Positions 8,617 to 17,305 of a stretch of DNA of 64,000 nt are shown piece after piece. The position numbers and the translations under genes are program-made. Within the stretch, counting starts at the first letter, position 1, and each line of letters opens with the position of its first letter. This DNA is from Amphibacillus cookii. GTDB taxonomy: Bacteria; Bacillota; Bacilli; Bacillales; Amphibacillaceae. The DNA is taken from positions 310,001 through 374,000 of the forward strand of contig NZ_JAFBDS010000002.1 of assembly GCF_016908375.1 (NCBI RefSeq), given 5' to 3'. The notes beneath the pieces were generated by a model. The model saw only the letters and a list, made by a program, of their open reading frames with translations, made no database searches and was not told the origin of the DNA.

Positions 8617-9996
8617 ATGAAGCTTGTTTTATTGTCTGGAGGATCAGGAAAACGTTTATGGCCATTATCAAATGATGCACGGTCAAAACAATTCTTAAAA
8701 GTGTTAGAAGATGAAAATGGTAATCTTGAATCGATGGTGCAGCGTGTTTGGAGACAATTGAAAAAAAATAATTTAATTGATGACGCCGTTATTGCTACGG
8801 GTAAAAACCAAGTAGAGATGATTTATAGTCAAATAGGTGAAGATACCCCTACTGTAAGCGAACCGGAACGAAGGGATACATTTCCAGCTATTGCCTTAGC
8901 AACCGTATATTTGTATGATTTAGAAAATGTGAGTCCTGAAGAGGTTATTACTATTCTTCCTGTTGACCCGTATGTAGAAGATCGTTTTTTTGAACGAATA
9001 AAAGATTTAGAAAATGTGATAGCAACATCTCAAGCAGATTTAGCTTTGATAGGTGTAACGCCGACCTATCCTTCTGAGAAATATGGTTATATTGTACCTA
9101 AAAAACAGCAAGACAAAGACTTTTATACGGTGGATTATTTTAAAGAGAAACCAGATCATGAATTGGCACAGGCACTTATTGATCAAAGCGCTCTTTGGAA
9201 TTGTGGTGTATTTGCTTTTAAATTAGATTACATGCTTAAAGTATTGAAAGAAAAAGGTTTGCCGATTCAATATGAAGCTTTATTAAAACAATATCCAATT
9301 TTGTTAAAAAATAGCTTCGACTTTGAAGTTGTAGAAAAGGCACAACATATTGCAGCCATTTCCTATGACGGTATTTGGAAAGACTTAGGAACCTGGAATG
9401 TTTTAACAGAAGAGATCCCGAATTATTTAGTTGGAAAGGGTGTAGTTGATAAAGATACTAAAAACACTCATGTGATCAATGAATTAGACATACCGATTAC
9501 ATTAATCGGTATTAATGACGCGATCGTTGTCGCTAGTCCCGACGGTATCTTAGTATCACATAAAGAAGCGAGTCAAAAAATCAAATCATACACCCATGCT
9601 ATAGAGGGTCGACCCATGTATGAAGAACGGAGATGGGGATGGTATCGCGTACTAGAATACAAAAAATACCCCGCAGGTAATGAAGTTTTGACAAAAAGAA
9701 TTGGTATTAATGCGGGCAAAAATCTAAGTTATCAAGTTCATTATAAAAGAAATGAAGTTTGGACGGTTATTAAAGGAGAAGGTGTTTTAGTTCTCGAGGA
9801 TCGAATAAGTCATATTCGAGTAGGTGATGTCATTCATATACCTTTAGCATCAAAGCATGCAGTAAGGGCGACAACTGATATGGAGTTAATTGAAGTGCAA
9901 ACTGGAAGTGAATTAGTAGAAGAAGATATTTATCGTATCGTTGTATCTTGGAAAGAAATTGAGTCAATTATACAACCGAATGTAATGTCTAAGTAA
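8617..9996 (+). CDS. manC: Mannose-1-phosphate guanylyltransferase, probably with mannose-6-phosphate isomerase domain
   Basis: This 459-residue enzyme makes GDP-mannose from mannose-1-phosphate and GTP. The N-terminal domain opens MKLVLLSGGSGKRLWPLSN, with the GTP-binding signature, and FKEKPD follows in the middle. The C-terminal domain is a type II isomerase-like cupin: KNLSYQVHYKRNEVWTVIKGEGVL with HIPLASKHAV. The start at 8617 is chosen because AAAAGGAGGG lies 6 bases upstream; a longer frame back to 8590 has no site. It would supply donor for the mannosyltransferase-like genes, and possibly for sugar added to the lasso peptide (inference). Confidence 0.93.
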   Translation: MKLVLLSGGSGKRLWPLSNDARSKQFLKVLEDENGNLESMVQRVWRQLKKNNLIDDAVIATGKNQVEMIYSQIGEDTPTVSEPERRDTFPAIALATVYLYDLENVSPEEVITILPVDPYVEDRFFERIKDLENVIATSQADLALIGVTPTYPSEKYGYIVPKKQQDKDFYTVDYFKEKPDHELAQALIDQSALWNCGVFAFKLDYMLKVLKEKGLPIQYEALLKQYPILLKNSFDFEVVEKAQHIAAISYDGIWKDLGTWNVLTEEIPNYLVGKGVVDKDTKNTHVINELDIPITLIGINDAIVVASPDGILVSHKEASQKIKSYTHAIEGRPMYEERRWGWYRVLEYKKYPAGNEVLTKRIGINAGKNLSYQVHYKRNEVWTVIKGEGVLVLEDRISHIRVGDVIHIPLASKHAVRATTDMELIEVQTGSELVEEDIYRIVVSWKEIESIIQPNVMSK

Positions 9997-10097
9997 GTCC
10001 AAATACTATAAAAGCAATGATTTTCTGAAAGTTTTCATAAGCGTACCGAAAATCCATATATGGGGGGCTTTATGTTTTATTAATAGGAGATGAGAAA

Positions 10098-10784
10098 ATG
10101 GTTAAACAATACAGTGTGTTAATTGCTGAAAAGCATAAGCTCTATAGTGAAATAATTGCGGCTGCTTTTAAAGGAATGGGCAGTTTTAACTTTATTAAAA
10201 TTGTGAGAGATAGCAATGAGGTTATTAAATTTGTAGAGAGTGCTGAATCAATGCCTAATTTATGTTTGGTTGATGTCCAGATTCAAGATATAGAGGGCAT
10301 ATGTTGCACGGAATGGTTAAAGAAATATAATTCTGAGATGAAGGTCGTTCTTTTATCGGATCACAAAAGTAAGTCTCTTTTTGAAAAGTCTCTATTAGCT
10401 GGGTTAGATGGGTATTTACTGAAAGAATCAAGTTTGGAAAAATTCAAGCAAGAAATAAAGCTTGTCTTAGATGACCAATTTGTTGCACCTAAATATTTGA
10501 TTAATGATTTATCTGAAAAATTTATGTATTTAACTAATTTAGAAAAGCAAGGCCACATTTATTCAGTGAAAAAGTGTTTAGAATCAAAAAAACATTTGAA
10601 TTTTAAAGAAAATGATTACCGATTAATTCTATCCATTAACAAGGGCTGGTCTAATAAAAAAATTTCTGAAGAACTTAATGTAAGTGAAGGAAATGTGAAA
10701 AATGCTATTTCTCGTATTTATAGAAAATTAAATGTTAATAGTCGCACACAATTGATGCAAATGTTTTTTCGAATTACGGATTAA
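10098..10784 (+). CDS. Orphan LuxR/NarL-type response regulator
   Basis: The protein of 228 residues has an N-terminal receiver domain (about 5-120) and a C-terminal helix-turn-helix (about 165-222, NDYRLILSINKGWSNKKISEELNVSEGNVKNAISR). Asp59 is the likely phosphate acceptor, with Ser87 and Lys109 as the switch residues. The acidic pair normally before the first helix reads Glu11-Lys12, so one acidic residue is replaced by lysine and metal binding may be impaired. No histidine kinase gene is nearby. It sits between manC and the lasso genes, making it the obvious candidate regulator of either. Confidence 0.85.
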   Translation: MVKQYSVLIAEKHKLYSEIIAAAFKGMGSFNFIKIVRDSNEVIKFVESAESMPNLCLVDVQIQDIEGICCTEWLKKYNSEMKVVLLSDHKSKSLFEKSLLAGLDGYLLKESSLEKFKQEIKLVLDDQFVAPKYLINDLSEKFMYLTNLEKQGHIYSVKKCLESKKHLNFKENDYRLILSINKGWSNKKISEELNVSEGNVKNAISRIYRKLNVNSRTQLMQMFFRITD

Positions 10785-10856
10785 TTAGTCTATTCTGTTA
10801 TTACTTGCTACTAAATAGGATAGGGGATAGCAGCAGTAACAAAGGGGATGATATTG

Positions 10857-11297
10857 ATGTTTATAACGATGAAGAAATTTCTAGAACTTCCTTCTTTTAG
10901 AAAGAGCTTGTATATTGAAACGTTACTAAATTTAGCACGAGCTCGTGTATTAAGAAACAGAACGTTTGTTAAAGTAGCACCACATTTAGGTGAACAATCA
11001 AAAGAAACGCCACTTACAATCAGTAGTGATCAATTTATAATTAAAGAAATTTCGCGGACGATAGATATTATGAGTAAGTACACTTTTTGGCAAAGTACCT
11101 GTCTTGTACAAGCTATTGCAGCCATGAAAATGTTAGAAAAAAGAAAGATAGAAAGCACTTTGTATTTAGGAACAGCTCGAGATAAAGACGGGAAAATGAT
11201 TGCACATGCTTGGTTAAGAAGTGGCCGGTTTTATGTGACAGGTCGAGCGAATATGACTAAATTTACTCCTGTGCGTTCATTCGCTAAATTTATTTAA
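10857..11297 (+). CDS. Lasso peptide B2 protein (leader peptidase, transglutaminase-like)
   Basis: The B2 protein of 146 residues is the cysteine protease that removes the leader from a lasso precursor bound by B1. The catalytic cysteine is Cys82 in FWQSTCLVQAIAAMKML, and the histidine is His117 in IAHAWLRSGRFYVTG, the standard B2 motifs. ATG at 10857 is preferred because AAAGGGG ends nine bases upstream, whereas ATG 10848 would touch the site. It lies upstream of cyclase and precursor; many clusters put it after them. Confidence 0.9.
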   Translation: MFITMKKFLELPSFRKSLYIETLLNLARARVLRNRTFVKVAPHLGEQSKETPLTISSDQFIIKEISRTIDIMSKYTFWQSTCLVQAIAAMKMLEKRKIESTLYLGTARDKDGKMIAHAWLRSGRFYVTGRANMTKFTPVRSFAKFI

Positions 11298-11433
11298 GTG
11301 AATGTGATTCATCATTCAGCTTTGAAAAAGGATTAAGCAATAAAAAAATTAAAGAATAGAGAAAGGCAATCAGACTGAAAGCAACGGTCTCATATTGGAT
11401 TGATGTAATTATAATGAAGCGAGGTGAGATTTA

Positions 11434-13368
11434 TTGAGTGCTATCGTTGGTATTTATCATTTGAATAAAAAGAAAGTTTCATGTGAAGAAAGGACGCAAA
11501 TGATGGATGCTTTGAGCGAATATCCGGCAGATAAAACGAATATCTGGCATAAAGATCATATATTTATGGGGTGTCATGCTCAACATATTACGGAAGAATC
11601 GATTAGTGAAATACTACCTTTTTATGATGCTGAGCGCGGCTTAACCATAACAGCTGATGCGATTATAGATAATCGTGATGAACTGTTTGAGTACTTGGCT
11701 ATTGAGAAGCGTAATCAAAAAGAAATGTCGGATAGCCAATTAATCATGCACGCTTATTGCAAGTGGGGTGAGGCCGCCTTAAATTATTTGATTGGAGACT
11801 ATGCTTTTGTAATTTGGGATGAGCGCAAGCAAAAGCTATTTGGTGCAAGAGATCCCTCTGGTTATCGCACACTTTATTATTATCATAGTCATACGCTGTT
11901 TGCCTTTAGTACAACGATTGAGCCTTTGTTAACTTTAACAGGAATTAAACCTGAGTTAAATGAGCAATGGCTGGCAGAGTATTTAGCAATATCAGGAATG
12001 ATTGATACATTAGACGCTCGTATGACACCGTATTTGAAGATAGAACAAATACCACCTTTTCATTTATTTACATTGGATAAAAGCAAGATCAAGCTAGAGA
12101 AATACGGTTCTTTTCATCCGAAAGAACGCTTGAAGTTAAGATCAAATCAAGAATATATTGAAGCATTTCAAGATGTTTTTCATAAGGCAGTAAATGCAAA
12201 ATTGCGTACATTTCGAGGGGTTGGATCGCAGTTGAGTGGTGGTTTGGATTCTGGTTCTGTTGCAAGTTTTGCGGCTAGAGAATTAAGAGAAGACAGCAAA
12301 AGTTTACATACGTTCACTTATGTTCCAACAAGTGATTTTGTTGATTATACACCAAGTCATTTGATACCTGATGAAAGAGATCTTGTGAAAAAAACCGTCA
12401 ATTATGTAGGTGGAATGCAGGATTGTTATTATAATTTTATGGGGAGAAACTCTTATTCTGAGATTGATCATTATCTTGATGTTATGGAAATGCCATATAA
12501 ATTTCTGGAAAATTCATTTTGGCTTAGTGGTATGTTTGAACAAGCACATAATCTGGACTTGGGTGTTTTATTAAACGGAGATAGAGGGAATTTCACTATT
12601 TCGTGGGGATCATCAACACCTTATTTTGCCATGCTTATTAAAAAGTTTAGGTGGATTCATTTTCAACGAGAATTTAATCAGTACTGTGAGAGAACGCGTA
12701 GCTCGCGTTCTCGATTAATGCCATTCATTCTAAAAAGTGGGTTTCCAAGCCTAAATCAATTATTTAAAAAGTCTTCATCAGCAACGCAATCTATTATAAA
12801 TCCGAACTTTGCCACTGATACCAAAATCTTTAGTAAATTAAAAGATTATCGTTTTAATAGATCAGGTTGGTTTGCGACCCAAAATGCATATAAACAACGG
12901 AAAATTTTATTTGAAGATATTTTGCCATGGAATGCTGGGAATACATTGGATTGTAAATTATCGTTGCGTTACAGATTGTGGAAGCGCGATCCGACTAATG
13001 ATCTCAGAGTCGTTCGCTTTTGCCTATCCTTACCTGAGGATCAATATGTCCAAGATGGATTAGATCGGGCGCTTGTTCGAAAAGCAACGAAACAGTACTT
13101 ACCTGATAGCATTCGCTTAAATCAGTCGACTAGGGGTATTCAAGCGGCGGATTGGATTCAAAGAATGATTCCTGTATGGCCGGCTTTTGTAAATGAAGCA
13201 AAACAACTATGTAAGGAGACACGTTTGCTAGAATATATCGATGGTGACACGATAGCTTCTTTCGTAAAACACGCTGAAAAGGGACCTAGTCAAGAATATG
13301 CTAGGTTTGAATATAGTCTTTTAATGCGATGTCTAATCGTCAATCGTTTTCTGAAAAAATTTAATTGA
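11434..13368 (+). CDS. Lasso peptide cyclase (asparagine synthetase-like)
   Basis: This 644-residue enzyme adenylates the ring-closing acidic side chain of the core and joins it to the new N-terminus, forming the macrolactam. The N-terminal glutamine-amidotransferase-like domain begins MSAIVGIYHL. The Cys2 nucleophile of true asparagine synthetases is replaced by Ser, as expected for a cyclase that does not use glutamine. The pyrophosphate-binding motif SGGLDSGS is at about 268-275. The start is TTG, with GAGGTGAG 5 bases before it. It ends 15 bp before the duplicated precursor region. Confidence 0.92.
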   Translation: MSAIVGIYHLNKKKVSCEERTQMMDALSEYPADKTNIWHKDHIFMGCHAQHITEESISEILPFYDAERGLTITADAIIDNRDELFEYLAIEKRNQKEMSDSQLIMHAYCKWGEAALNYLIGDYAFVIWDERKQKLFGARDPSGYRTLYYYHSHTLFAFSTTIEPLLTLTGIKPELNEQWLAEYLAISGMIDTLDARMTPYLKIEQIPPFHLFTLDKSKIKLEKYGSFHPKERLKLRSNQEYIEAFQDVFHKAVNAKLRTFRGVGSQLSGGLDSGSVASFAARELREDSKSLHTFTYVPTSDFVDYTPSHLIPDERDLVKKTVNYVGGMQDCYYNFMGRNSYSEIDHYLDVMEMPYKFLENSFWLSGMFEQAHNLDLGVLLNGDRGNFTISWGSSTPYFAMLIKKFRWIHFQREFNQYCERTRSSRSRLMPFILKSGFPSLNQLFKKSSSATQSIINPNFATDTKIFSKLKDYRFNRSGWFATQNAYKQRKILFEDILPWNAGNTLDCKLSLRYRLWKRDPTNDLRVVRFCLSLPEDQYVQDGLDRALVRKATKQYLPDSIRLNQSTRGIQAADWIQRMIPVWPAFVNEAKQLCKETRLLEYIDGDTIASFVKHAEKGPSQEYARFEYSLLMRCLIVNRFLKKFN

Positions 13369-13383
13369 AAGGAGGTGAATCAA

Positions 13384-13452
13384 ATGTGAAAACCGTGGAA
13401 ACAACCAACGTTAGGAGTATTAGATGTTAATGAACCTATGTTCTTTGGTTAG
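13384..13452 (+). pseudogene. Degenerate lasso precursor leader (dead duplicate)
   Basis: The stretch repeats the ribosome site and leader of the live precursor 127 bp downstream. Read in frame from ATG 13384 it gives M, stop (TGA where the live copy has AGA), then KPWKQPTLGVLDVNEPMFFG and TAG. The live leader reads MRKAWTQPTLEVLDISMTLAG. The duplication includes GAAAGGAGGTGAA(T/C)CAAATG almost unchanged. The core is lost, so no peptide can be made. Confidence 0.85.
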
Positions 13453-13510
13453 TTAGACAAAGGCAAAGACACAAAGGTTGCGAATCTGTGATTGAAAGGA
13501 GGTGAACCAA

Positions 13511-13663
13511 ATGAGAAAAGCGTGGACACAACCAACGTTAGAAGTATTAGATATAAGTATGACATTAGCGGGTACGAATTACGTTAATTTTGATGGGAAT
13601 TTCACTGATGGCTCTCCAATTCCAACAGATGATGATGGTAATCCCTTAATTGGTGAAAGTTAA
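13511..13663 (+). CDS. Lasso peptide precursor (A), paeninodin-like
   Basis: The 50-residue precursor has a leader of residues 1-19 and a predicted core of residues 20-50. The leader has W5-x-x-P8 (a variant of the YxxP recognition motif), Leu10 and the conserved Thr18 two positions before the cut. The core would begin AGTNYVNFD, with Ala1 closing on Asp9 as in paeninodin (A1-D9). The tail is acidic and ends Gly-Glu-Ser. The C-terminal Ser31 is the expected target of the kinase encoded next. AAAGGAGGTGAA precedes the ATG. The gene is below the usual length cut-off. Ring size and cleavage site are predictions. Confidence 0.9.
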   Translation: MRKAWTQPTLEVLDISMTLAGTNYVNFDGNFTDGSPIPTDDDGNPLIGES

Positions 13664-13715
13664 TAATATATAAAGGGAATTTCTGTGGATATCGATACTT
13701 AATACTAATGAATGT

Positions 13716-13749
13716 GGACTCTATCTTTTTTGATAGAGTCCTATTTTTT
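13716..13749 (+). terminator. Intrinsic terminator between lasso precursor and kinase
   Basis: GGACTCTATC (13716-13725) and GATAGAGTCC (13732-13741) form a perfect 10-bp stem with a six-T loop, followed by TATTTTTT. It lies 52 bp after the precursor stop. Partial termination here would keep precursor mRNA more abundant than the downstream kinase, B1 and exporter messages. Confidence 0.88.
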
Positions 13750-13774
13750 AAAAAATAAAAGGTGATGATTAAAT

Positions 13775-14725
13775 GTGAACAACCTAGAGCAACAACATGT
13801 ATATAAGGGGTTTGGATTAATAATAGACAGTTATTTAAGATTGCCAGAAATAGCTCCAGTTAAAGCGTCACATCAGAAGATTGATGTGGTAATAACACGA
13901 ACGAATTTGGCAGATACATGGTCTCAATTGATAGGAGCTAAAAAGAATAAGACCATTTACGTAAAGAAAGATACGATTATGTTCCGCATCCCTAATGTTG
14001 CAACATTTTTCATAGTCAATGGTGATGAAATTCATATTGACCCATTGGCTGATACAAATGAAGATGAGTTAAGGTTATACATTCTTGGAACATGTATGGG
14101 CGCTATTTTATTGCAAAGAAAAATATTACCGTTACATGGGAGTGCAATTGTTATTGATGGTAAGGCTTATGCCATTGTTGGCGATTCGGGAGCTGGTAAA
14201 TCAACATTAGCTTCAGCTTTTTTAAGGAACGGCTATCAGCTTCTTAGTGATGATGTTATTCCTGTGACATTCACTAATGATAATAATCCAATCGTTATTC
14301 CAGCCTATCCTTACCAAAAATTGTGGCTAGAAACGTTGGAAAAATACGGAAGGGATTCTAGTGACTTTACCCCCATCTACAATCGTGGAACTAAGTTTTC
14401 AATTCCTGTTATTGATCAGTTTGCAAATCAAGCAAAAGAATTGGCAGGGATACTTGAATTAACGAAAACGAACGATGGTTCTATTAAAATTAATGCTATT
14501 GAAAAACTGCAGCAATTCGATCTGTTGTTTAAACATACATATCGCAATTTCTTTATTCCACAGTCAGAGTTAACAGATTGGCATTTTCGAACGTCAGCAA
14601 AGCTTGTTAATAAGATAGGAATGTTTCAAATTCAACGGCCTGTCACTCGATTTACAGCTGATCAATTAGTAGACGGAATTTTAACAATAATTAGAGGAGA
14701 GATGTATTCATATGAAGAGAATTGA
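13775..14725 (+). CDS. HPr-kinase-like lasso peptide kinase
   Basis: The protein of 316 residues resembles the C-terminal catalytic half of HPr kinases. It has PLHGSAIVI (His121), a P-loop GDSGAGKST (136-144) and the acidic pair Asp159-Asp160 in LLSDDVIPV. In paeninodin-type clusters such kinases phosphorylate the C-terminal serine of the precursor (established for that family). Here the precursor also ends in Ser. The start is GTG, since the overlapping ATG one base earlier reads straight into TGA; GGTGATGATT precedes. Its 3' end overlaps the B1 gene by 14 bp. Confidence 0.88.
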   Translation: MNNLEQQHVYKGFGLIIDSYLRLPEIAPVKASHQKIDVVITRTNLADTWSQLIGAKKNKTIYVKKDTIMFRIPNVATFFIVNGDEIHIDPLADTNEDELRLYILGTCMGAILLQRKILPLHGSAIVIDGKAYAIVGDSGAGKSTLASAFLRNGYQLLSDDVIPVTFTNDNNPIVIPAYPYQKLWLETLEKYGRDSSDFTPIYNRGTKFSIPVIDQFANQAKELAGILELTKTNDGSIKINAIEKLQQFDLLFKHTYRNFFIPQSELTDWHFRTSAKLVNKIGMFQIQRPVTRFTADQLVDGILTIIRGEMYSYEEN

Positions 14726-15005
14726 GGGTGTTGATAAAAATCAAATGATTAAGCAATTAGAAGGGAATATAGTGAGTGATATGGATGGTGAAAAAGTCAT
14801 GTTAAGTGTGACTAAAGGAAAGTACTTTAACTTAGGTGAACTAGGAGGAGAAATATGGGATATGATAATAGAACCGATTTCTATCCAACAATTAGTATTG
14901 AATTTGCTAGAACAATATGATGTTGATCAAGAAGTCTGTTATCAACAAGTTATAGCTTTTATAAGACAATTAGCAGAAGCTGAATTAATTCAAATTTATG
15001 ATTGA
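14712..15005 (+). CDS. Lasso peptide B1 protein (PqqD-like recognition element)
   Basis: The 97-residue protein has the PqqD-like winged-helix fold that binds the leader peptide and presents it to B2 and the cyclase. Typical features are VMLSVTKGKYFNLGELGGEIWDMI (residues 29-52) and the C-terminal helices with EQYDVDQEVCYQQVIAFIRQLAEAELI. The start overlaps the kinase gene, implying translational coupling. The exporter follows after 27 bp. Confidence 0.9.
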   Translation: MKRIEGVDKNQMIKQLEGNIVSDMDGEKVMLSVTKGKYFNLGELGGEIWDMIIEPISIQQLVLNLLEQYDVDQEVCYQQVIAFIRQLAEAELIQIYD

Positions 15006-15032
15006 ACCGTGGATGCTAAGGAGAGGTAACAG

Positions 15033-16814
15033 ATGAAAAATATTTTTTATTTTATTAAGCAAATCCATTTATATAGTGGTAAAGCGTTTTATATAAATAC
15101 ATTTGCGTCAATGGGAATTGGTTTGCTGGATGGTGTAGGTATTTTGTTGTTAATTCCCATGATAAGCATAACAGGCATTGTCAATTTAAATACAACAGAA
15201 TTACCCTTTGCGCGTGTGATAAGTTTTTTGAATGAATTTCCAAATGTGGTGAGTTTATTAATTATATTAACCATATATCTTCTTATTTCAGTAGGACAAA
15301 ATCTACTAAAACGTTATCTTACCGTCAAAAATTCGATTATTCAACAAGGATTTTTAAGATATTTACAACTTGAAACATATAATTCAATTTTAAAAGCTGA
15401 TTGGAATTTCTTTCTGAAAAATAGAAAAACAGATCTCATTAATATTTTAACAGTAGAAATCGGTCGTACTAATGCAGGCGCACAAGGATTTTTAAACCTA
15501 ATTGCATCCGTTGTATTTACGGTGATTCAAATAGGGATGGCTTTATGGCTTTCACCTTCAATTACAACGTTTGTTTTGGTGTGCGGATTATTACTATTAT
15601 TCCTCAATCGAAAATTTTTAAAACGTTCGATTGCATTAGGTGAGCGCAATTATGAATTATCAAAACATTATCTTTCAGGTATTACCGATCATATCAATGG
15701 AATCAAAGATATTAAAAGTAATTCATTAGAAGGACCAAGAATGGAGTGGTACCGTTGGATTACGAAAGAGATACAAGATCAACAAGTCAATTTCATGGCC
15801 TTAAAAGCGACAACACAAGCCAATTACAAAAATGCTTCAACTATTTTTATAGCTGCATTTGTTTTTATATCTATTCATTTATTTTCTGCACAAGCTGCAT
15901 CATTAACATTAATTATTGTAATCTTTTCTAGACTATGGCCTCGTGTTGCAGGGATTCAAAGCTCGTTAGAACAGGTAGCACTTACCATCCCCTCGTTGAA
16001 AGCAGTTCGATTGTTACAAAAAGAAACAGAGGAAGCAGCTGAGTTTATAGATGAACCTTTTCAACAGTCTACGGAGCTGTCAATTGATTATGGTATTCAC
16101 TGTGATCATCTCTCATTTCGTTATGCTAAGGGATGTGGGAAACACGCCCTAAAAGATATTAATATTTTTATTCCGGCTAATAAAATAACCGCTTTAGTTG
16201 GAAAATCAGGTGCTGGGAAAAGTACATTAGTAGATGTTTTAATGGGGCTAAATCAACCAGAGAGCGGTCAAACATTAATCGACGGTCATCTTCTTAAAGG
16301 TGAACTATTACGTTCATTACGAACTTCGCTAAGTTATGTAGCACAAGAACCATTTTTATTTAATACAACAGTCAGAAAAAATCTTTTGCTCGTTGCTCCA
16401 AACGCTAAAGCTCAAGATTTATGGGAAGCGCTAGAATTTGCGTCAGCGGCGGAATTCATCCGAGGATTAGCGGATGGCTTAGATACCGTAATCGGAGATA
16501 GAGGGGTTAAATTATCTGGTGGTGAACGGCAAAGACTTGTATTGGCTCGCGCGATTTTACGTAAGCCAGCTGTTTTGATTTTAGACGAGGCAACTAGTGC
16601 TCTTGATACAGAAAATGAATTTAAGATTCAACAAGCAATTGAACAGTTAAAAGGTAAAATGACCGTTATTATCATTGCTCATCGCTTATCAACGATTCGA
16701 AATGCTGACCAAGTTATTGTATTAGACGAGGGATCAGTGGTTGAACAAGGAAAATATCAACAGCTTTCTGATCAATCAACAGGTGTCTTTAAAAAATTAG
16801 TTAGTCAAGCTTAA
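15033..16814 (+). CDS. Lasso peptide ABC exporter (D), fused permease and ATPase
   Basis: This 593-residue half-transporter has an N-terminal six-helix membrane domain (about 1-330) and a C-terminal ATPase. The ATPase shows Walker A VGKSGAGKST, signature LSGGERQRL, Walker B VLILDEATSALD and the switch histidine in IIAHRLST. It would dimerise and export the mature lasso peptide, which commonly also gives self-immunity. AAGGAGAGG precedes the ATG. It is the last gene of the lasso operon; no clear terminator follows within 100 bp. Confidence 0.9.
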   Translation: MKNIFYFIKQIHLYSGKAFYINTFASMGIGLLDGVGILLLIPMISITGIVNLNTTELPFARVISFLNEFPNVVSLLIILTIYLLISVGQNLLKRYLTVKNSIIQQGFLRYLQLETYNSILKADWNFFLKNRKTDLINILTVEIGRTNAGAQGFLNLIASVVFTVIQIGMALWLSPSITTFVLVCGLLLLFLNRKFLKRSIALGERNYELSKHYLSGITDHINGIKDIKSNSLEGPRMEWYRWITKEIQDQQVNFMALKATTQANYKNASTIFIAAFVFISIHLFSAQAASLTLIIVIFSRLWPRVAGIQSSLEQVALTIPSLKAVRLLQKETEEAAEFIDEPFQQSTELSIDYGIHCDHLSFRYAKGCGKHALKDINIFIPANKITALVGKSGAGKSTLVDVLMGLNQPESGQTLIDGHLLKGELLRSLRTSLSYVAQEPFLFNTTVRKNLLLVAPNAKAQDLWEALEFASAAEFIRGLADGLDTVIGDRGVKLSGGERQRLVLARAILRKPAVLILDEATSALDTENEFKIQQAIEQLKGKMTVIIIAHRLSTIRNADQVIVLDEGSVVEQGKYQQLSDQSTGVFKKLVSQA

Positions 16815-16983
16815 TAGCAACTTTAAAGTAGAGCGATATCACTGCTCTGACTGGGTTTAGGATATCATATTATCTAACTTATTTCGATTGTTATTTGTTA
16901 TATTATAATGAGTGGATTTCATAATGGCTTGCGCTAACGCTAAACACGCATGTTAATATATAAACATAGCTAAAGAGAAGTGT
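16815..16983. other. Spacer after the lasso operon
   Basis: This AT-rich stretch has no recognisable gene. With what follows it opens a 1.08-kb gene-poor interval (16815-17892) holding a hairpin repeat, an insertion-sequence stump and a candidate small RNA, listed separately. Confidence 0.5.
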
Positions 16984-17121
16984 GTTGACTCACTCCGTCA
17001 ATCAATGGACTCTTTTTCCTGAGGCATCGCCTCAGCTAACTTGAGTAGCAAAAAACGCTACTCAAGTGGATATTCGACTGACGCTGTCTTCAAGGCGTCT
17101 CGCCCATTGTTTCCTCCGCTT
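16984..17121 (-). repeat. Bacillaceae-type intergenic hairpin repeat
   Basis: Read on the minus strand it runs from AAGCGGAGGAAAC to GACTC. It contains two hairpins: ACTTGAGTAGC/GCTACTCAAGT (17039-17049 with 17057-17067, 7-nt loop), and CTGAGGC-ATC-GCCTCAG. The framework (GGATATTC...TTAGCTGAGGC on the minus strand) matches the repeat at 26870-27000, in which the central stem has a wholly different sequence but still pairs. Repeats of this pattern are widespread between Bacillaceae genes. Confidence 0.6.
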
Positions 17122-17188
17122 AATATAGTCGCTCTTTTCTTCAATTTAATCTTCGTACAAAAAACTATAAATACCTTAGTGGTTACCC

Positions 17189-17220
17189 CCGAAAGTTAGA
17201 TTTTTCACTCTAACTTTCGG
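17189..17220. repeat. Strong 12-bp inverted repeat
   Basis: CCGAAAGTTAGA (17189-17200) and TCTAACTTTCGG (17209-17220) are exact complements around an 8-nt loop, with partly complementary GTTACC and GGGCGGTAC beyond. No T-run follows on either side, so it is not a good terminator. It resembles joined ends of an insertion sequence, and lies 86 bp before a transposase stump. Confidence 0.6.
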
Positions 17221-17305
17221 AGGGCGGTACAAATGCGTACGTTTTTTACTCACACAGTTTTTTATTTGGTAGAATCATAAATATAAAGCTAAGGGAGTGT
17301 TTTCG

